Below are positions 13,966 through 15,492 of a DNA stretch of 15,492 nt, piece after piece. The notes under the pieces are model-generated. The model made no database searches, was not told the origin of the DNA, and saw only the letters and a program-made list of their open reading frames with translations. This DNA is from Candidatus Dadabacteria bacterium (lineage in GTDB: Bacteria > Desulfobacterota_D > UBA1144 > Nemesobacterales > UBA2774): contig JAHKKQ010000035.1 of assembly GCA_020027805.1 (NCBI GenBank), forward strand, positions 1 to 15,492. Direction: 5' to 3'. Numbering within the stretch: position 1 is the stretch's first letter; the number at the start of each line of letters is the position of its first letter. A program made the translations under genes and the position numbers.

Positions 13966-15453
13966 TCAGTCCGCTATGACCTCGAACCTGCCTATGCGTC
14001 CCTCGACGGGTTTATATGCGATCTCGACGCCGTGTTCCTTCTCCAGGTGTTTCAGGTTCTCGTGCTCGAACTCTTTCAGCCTGTGTATGACCTTCGCACT
14101 CGCCTGAACCTCTATTCTCTTTACGAAAGGCTTTACGATCCTGCTCTTTATTTCCCTTATAATTTCGTAACTGATGGTGTCCTTGGATTTGAGATAACCC
14201 GAGCCCTCGCAGTAGGGACAAGGTTCCGCGAGCTCGGTCAGCAAGCTCTCCCTCACGCGCTGGCGCGTCATCTGAATAACGCCGAAAGGAGACATCTCGA
14301 GGACCGCCGACCTCGCCCGGTCCTGCTTAAGGGCCTCGACGAACGCATCGTATATCTGGCCCCGCAGCTGACGGTTTTTGATGTCTATGAAATCGACCAC
14401 TACTATTCCCACGAGGTTCCTGAGCCGTATCTGCCTCACTATCTCGGTTGCCGCTTCGAGGTTAAGCGTATATATGGTTTCTTCCTGGCTCTTGCCGCTC
14501 TGGTATCTGCCTGTATTCACGTCAACGACCGTGAGCCCCTCGGCCTCTTCGATTATTACGTGGCCGCCCGATTTAAGCCATACCTTTTTATTGAATATCT
14601 TTCTTATCTCGCTCTCGACGCCGTACCTCGAGAAGAGGGGCTCCGGGTCCTGATAGAGCTCCACGCTCACGGAGGCATCGGGGAAATTGCGCCTCAGGTA
14701 AGCCGTAACCTCCTGATAAACAGGCTCGGAATCGACCACGATCCTGTTGTATTCGCTCGACACGAAATCCCGCACAGCCTTGATATAGAGCCGGGGCTCT
14801 TCGTAGAGGAGGCACGGGGCCTTCTGCTCATCGCTCTTCTTTCTTATGTCCTCCCAGAGACGAAGCTGATCGTTTATGTCCTGCTCAAGATCTTCAGCGC
14901 TGATCCCGACGCTCGCCGTCCTCGCTATTATCCCTTTGCCCTCGGGTTTGATTCTCCTGATAATCTCGGCGAGCCTTTCCCTTTCTTCCGGGTCCTCTAT
15001 CTTTCTGGAGATTCCGACGATATCCGTCGTGCCCAAGAGGACGGAGTACTTGCCCGGTATACCGATATTGGAGGAGAGCTTCGCCCCCTTCCCGCCGACC
15101 GACTCCTTCAGCACCTGGACGAGAACGTGCTGCCCTTCCCGCAGGATGTCCTGTATAAGCCCCCTGTCGTGTTTTTTCGATTGCTGTGATTCCGTACCGC
15201 CGTCGAGAAAGTATTCGTAAAGCGAGTCCTCGTGCACGTCCTCGACGGATATGAAACCCGACTTCCCGAGACCGATATCGATAAAGGCAGCCTGCATTCC
15301 GGGAACCACCTTCCCTACAATGCCCTTGAATATATCCCCGACTATGCGCGGCGCAGACTGTCTTTCTATATAAAGCTCCGCAACGACGCCGTTTTCCATG
15401 ACGGCTGCCCTTGTTTCGTTGAACGTAATATTTAGAAGTATCCTCTTGTCCAT
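13966..15453 (-). CDS. rng: Ribonuclease G/E family endoribonuclease
   Basis: A 495-residue member of the RNase E/G family, cleaving single-stranded 5' regions of rRNA precursors and mRNA in the cytoplasm. The length fits RNase G (about 490) rather than full RNase E, which has a long C-terminal scaffold. An S1 RNA-binding domain is at about 37-126 (GDIFKGIVGKVVPGMQAAFIDIG). The DNase I-like catalytic region holds Asp311 in GLTVVDVNTG and Asp354 in VVDFIDIKN, 43 residues apart as in E. coli RNase E (303 and 346). The zinc-link cysteines are Cys412 and Cys415 in PCPYCEGSGY. The S1 insert contains a short charged loop (GTESQQSKKHD). The N-terminus MDKRILLNIT is family-typical, so the ATG at 15453 is good, though no clear ribosome-binding site precedes it. 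The upstream region is cut by the window edge. Confidence 0.95.
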   Translation of the reverse strand: MDKRILLNITFNETRAAVMENGVVAELYIERQSAPRIVGDIFKGIVGKVVPGMQAAFIDIGLGKSGFISVEDVHEDSLYEYFLDGGTESQQSKKHDRGLIQDILREGQHVLVQVLKESVGGKGAKLSSNIGIPGKYSVLLGTTDIVGISRKIEDPEERERLAEIIRRIKPEGKGIIARTASVGISAEDLEQDINDQLRLWEDIRKKSDEQKAPCLLYEEPRLYIKAVRDFVSSEYNRIVVDSEPVYQEVTAYLRRNFPDASVSVELYQDPEPLFSRYGVESEIRKIFNKKVWLKSGGHVIIEEAEGLTVVDVNTGRYQSGKSQEETIYTLNLEAATEIVRQIRLRNLVGIVVVDFIDIKNRQLRGQIYDAFVEALKQDRARSAVLEMSPFGVIQMTRQRVRESLLTELAEPCPYCEGSGYLKSKDTISYEIIREIKSRIVKPFVKRIEVQASAKVIHRLKEFEHENLKHLEKEHGVEIAYKPVEGRIGRFEVIAD

Positions 15454-15492
15454 AAACGAGACATGAACCGAATTAATCCATACTTTACAAGC

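Noticed and set aside
14032..15189. A 385-codon plus-strand frame opposite the ribonuclease gene
   Set aside because: The minus strand has the full RNase G/E catalytic and zinc-link motifs; the plus-strand frame is an antisense shadow.

Overview
The window looks like a chromosomal housekeeping stretch of a moderately GC-rich Gram-negative bacterium. Likely candidates are Deltaproteobacteria-like lineages (Desulfobacterota, Myxococcota, Dadabacteria-type); this placement is inference from gene content and is weak. Supporting hints are an RNase E/G-type ribonuclease, a type III pantothenate kinase, a lipoprotein with a classical lipobox, an F420-type luciferase-family oxidoreductase and a propionate-pathway epimerase. 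AGG (Arg) and ATA (Ile) codons are used heavily for such a GC-rich genome. No tRNA, rRNA, CRISPR array, transposase, integrase or phage gene was seen.

Layout. 1-1318 (+): the 3' end of guaA (GMP synthase), cut by the window edge and followed by a hairpin plus T-rich tail. 1349-1755 (-): two tightly spaced small genes, a DUF4177-like protein and a 63-residue conserved-looking hypothetical. 1872-2810 (-): a NAD-dependent sugar epimerase of the GalE family. 2811-3268: a 458-base divergent intergenic region. 3269-4480 (+): a sigma-70 factor with a His/Met-rich N-terminus in place of region 1.1. 4481-4717: a convergent gap holding a dispersed palindromic repeat and a second partial copy. 4718-5719 (-): the luciferase-family oxidoreductase. 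5888-6847 (+): an M29-type aminopeptidase, then 6890-9148 (+): a membrane-anchored VWA/glutamine-amidotransferase-fold protein. 9227-10373 (+): coaX overlapping a gene for a stand-alone LigD-type 3'-phosphoesterase domain. 10374-10620: REP-like hairpins and a perfect palindrome. 10621-11964 (+): an SLC13/DASS anion transporter. 11994-12921 (-): methylmalonyl-CoA epimerase preceded by a FlK-like hotdog thioesterase, probably one unit. 13107-15453 (-): an RNase G/E-type endonuclease followed by an Ig-like lipoprotein.

The genes serve core functions: purine and CoA synthesis, RNA turnover, transcription and acyl-CoA metabolism. I found no clear multi-gene novel defence or secretion system. The items most worth a second look are the phosphoesterase-domain protein that keeps the metal ligands but lacks other active-site residues, the unusual sigma-factor N-terminus and linker, the FlK-like thioesterase with substituted catalytic positions, and a five-codon leader ORF whose stop overlaps the VWA gene's start.
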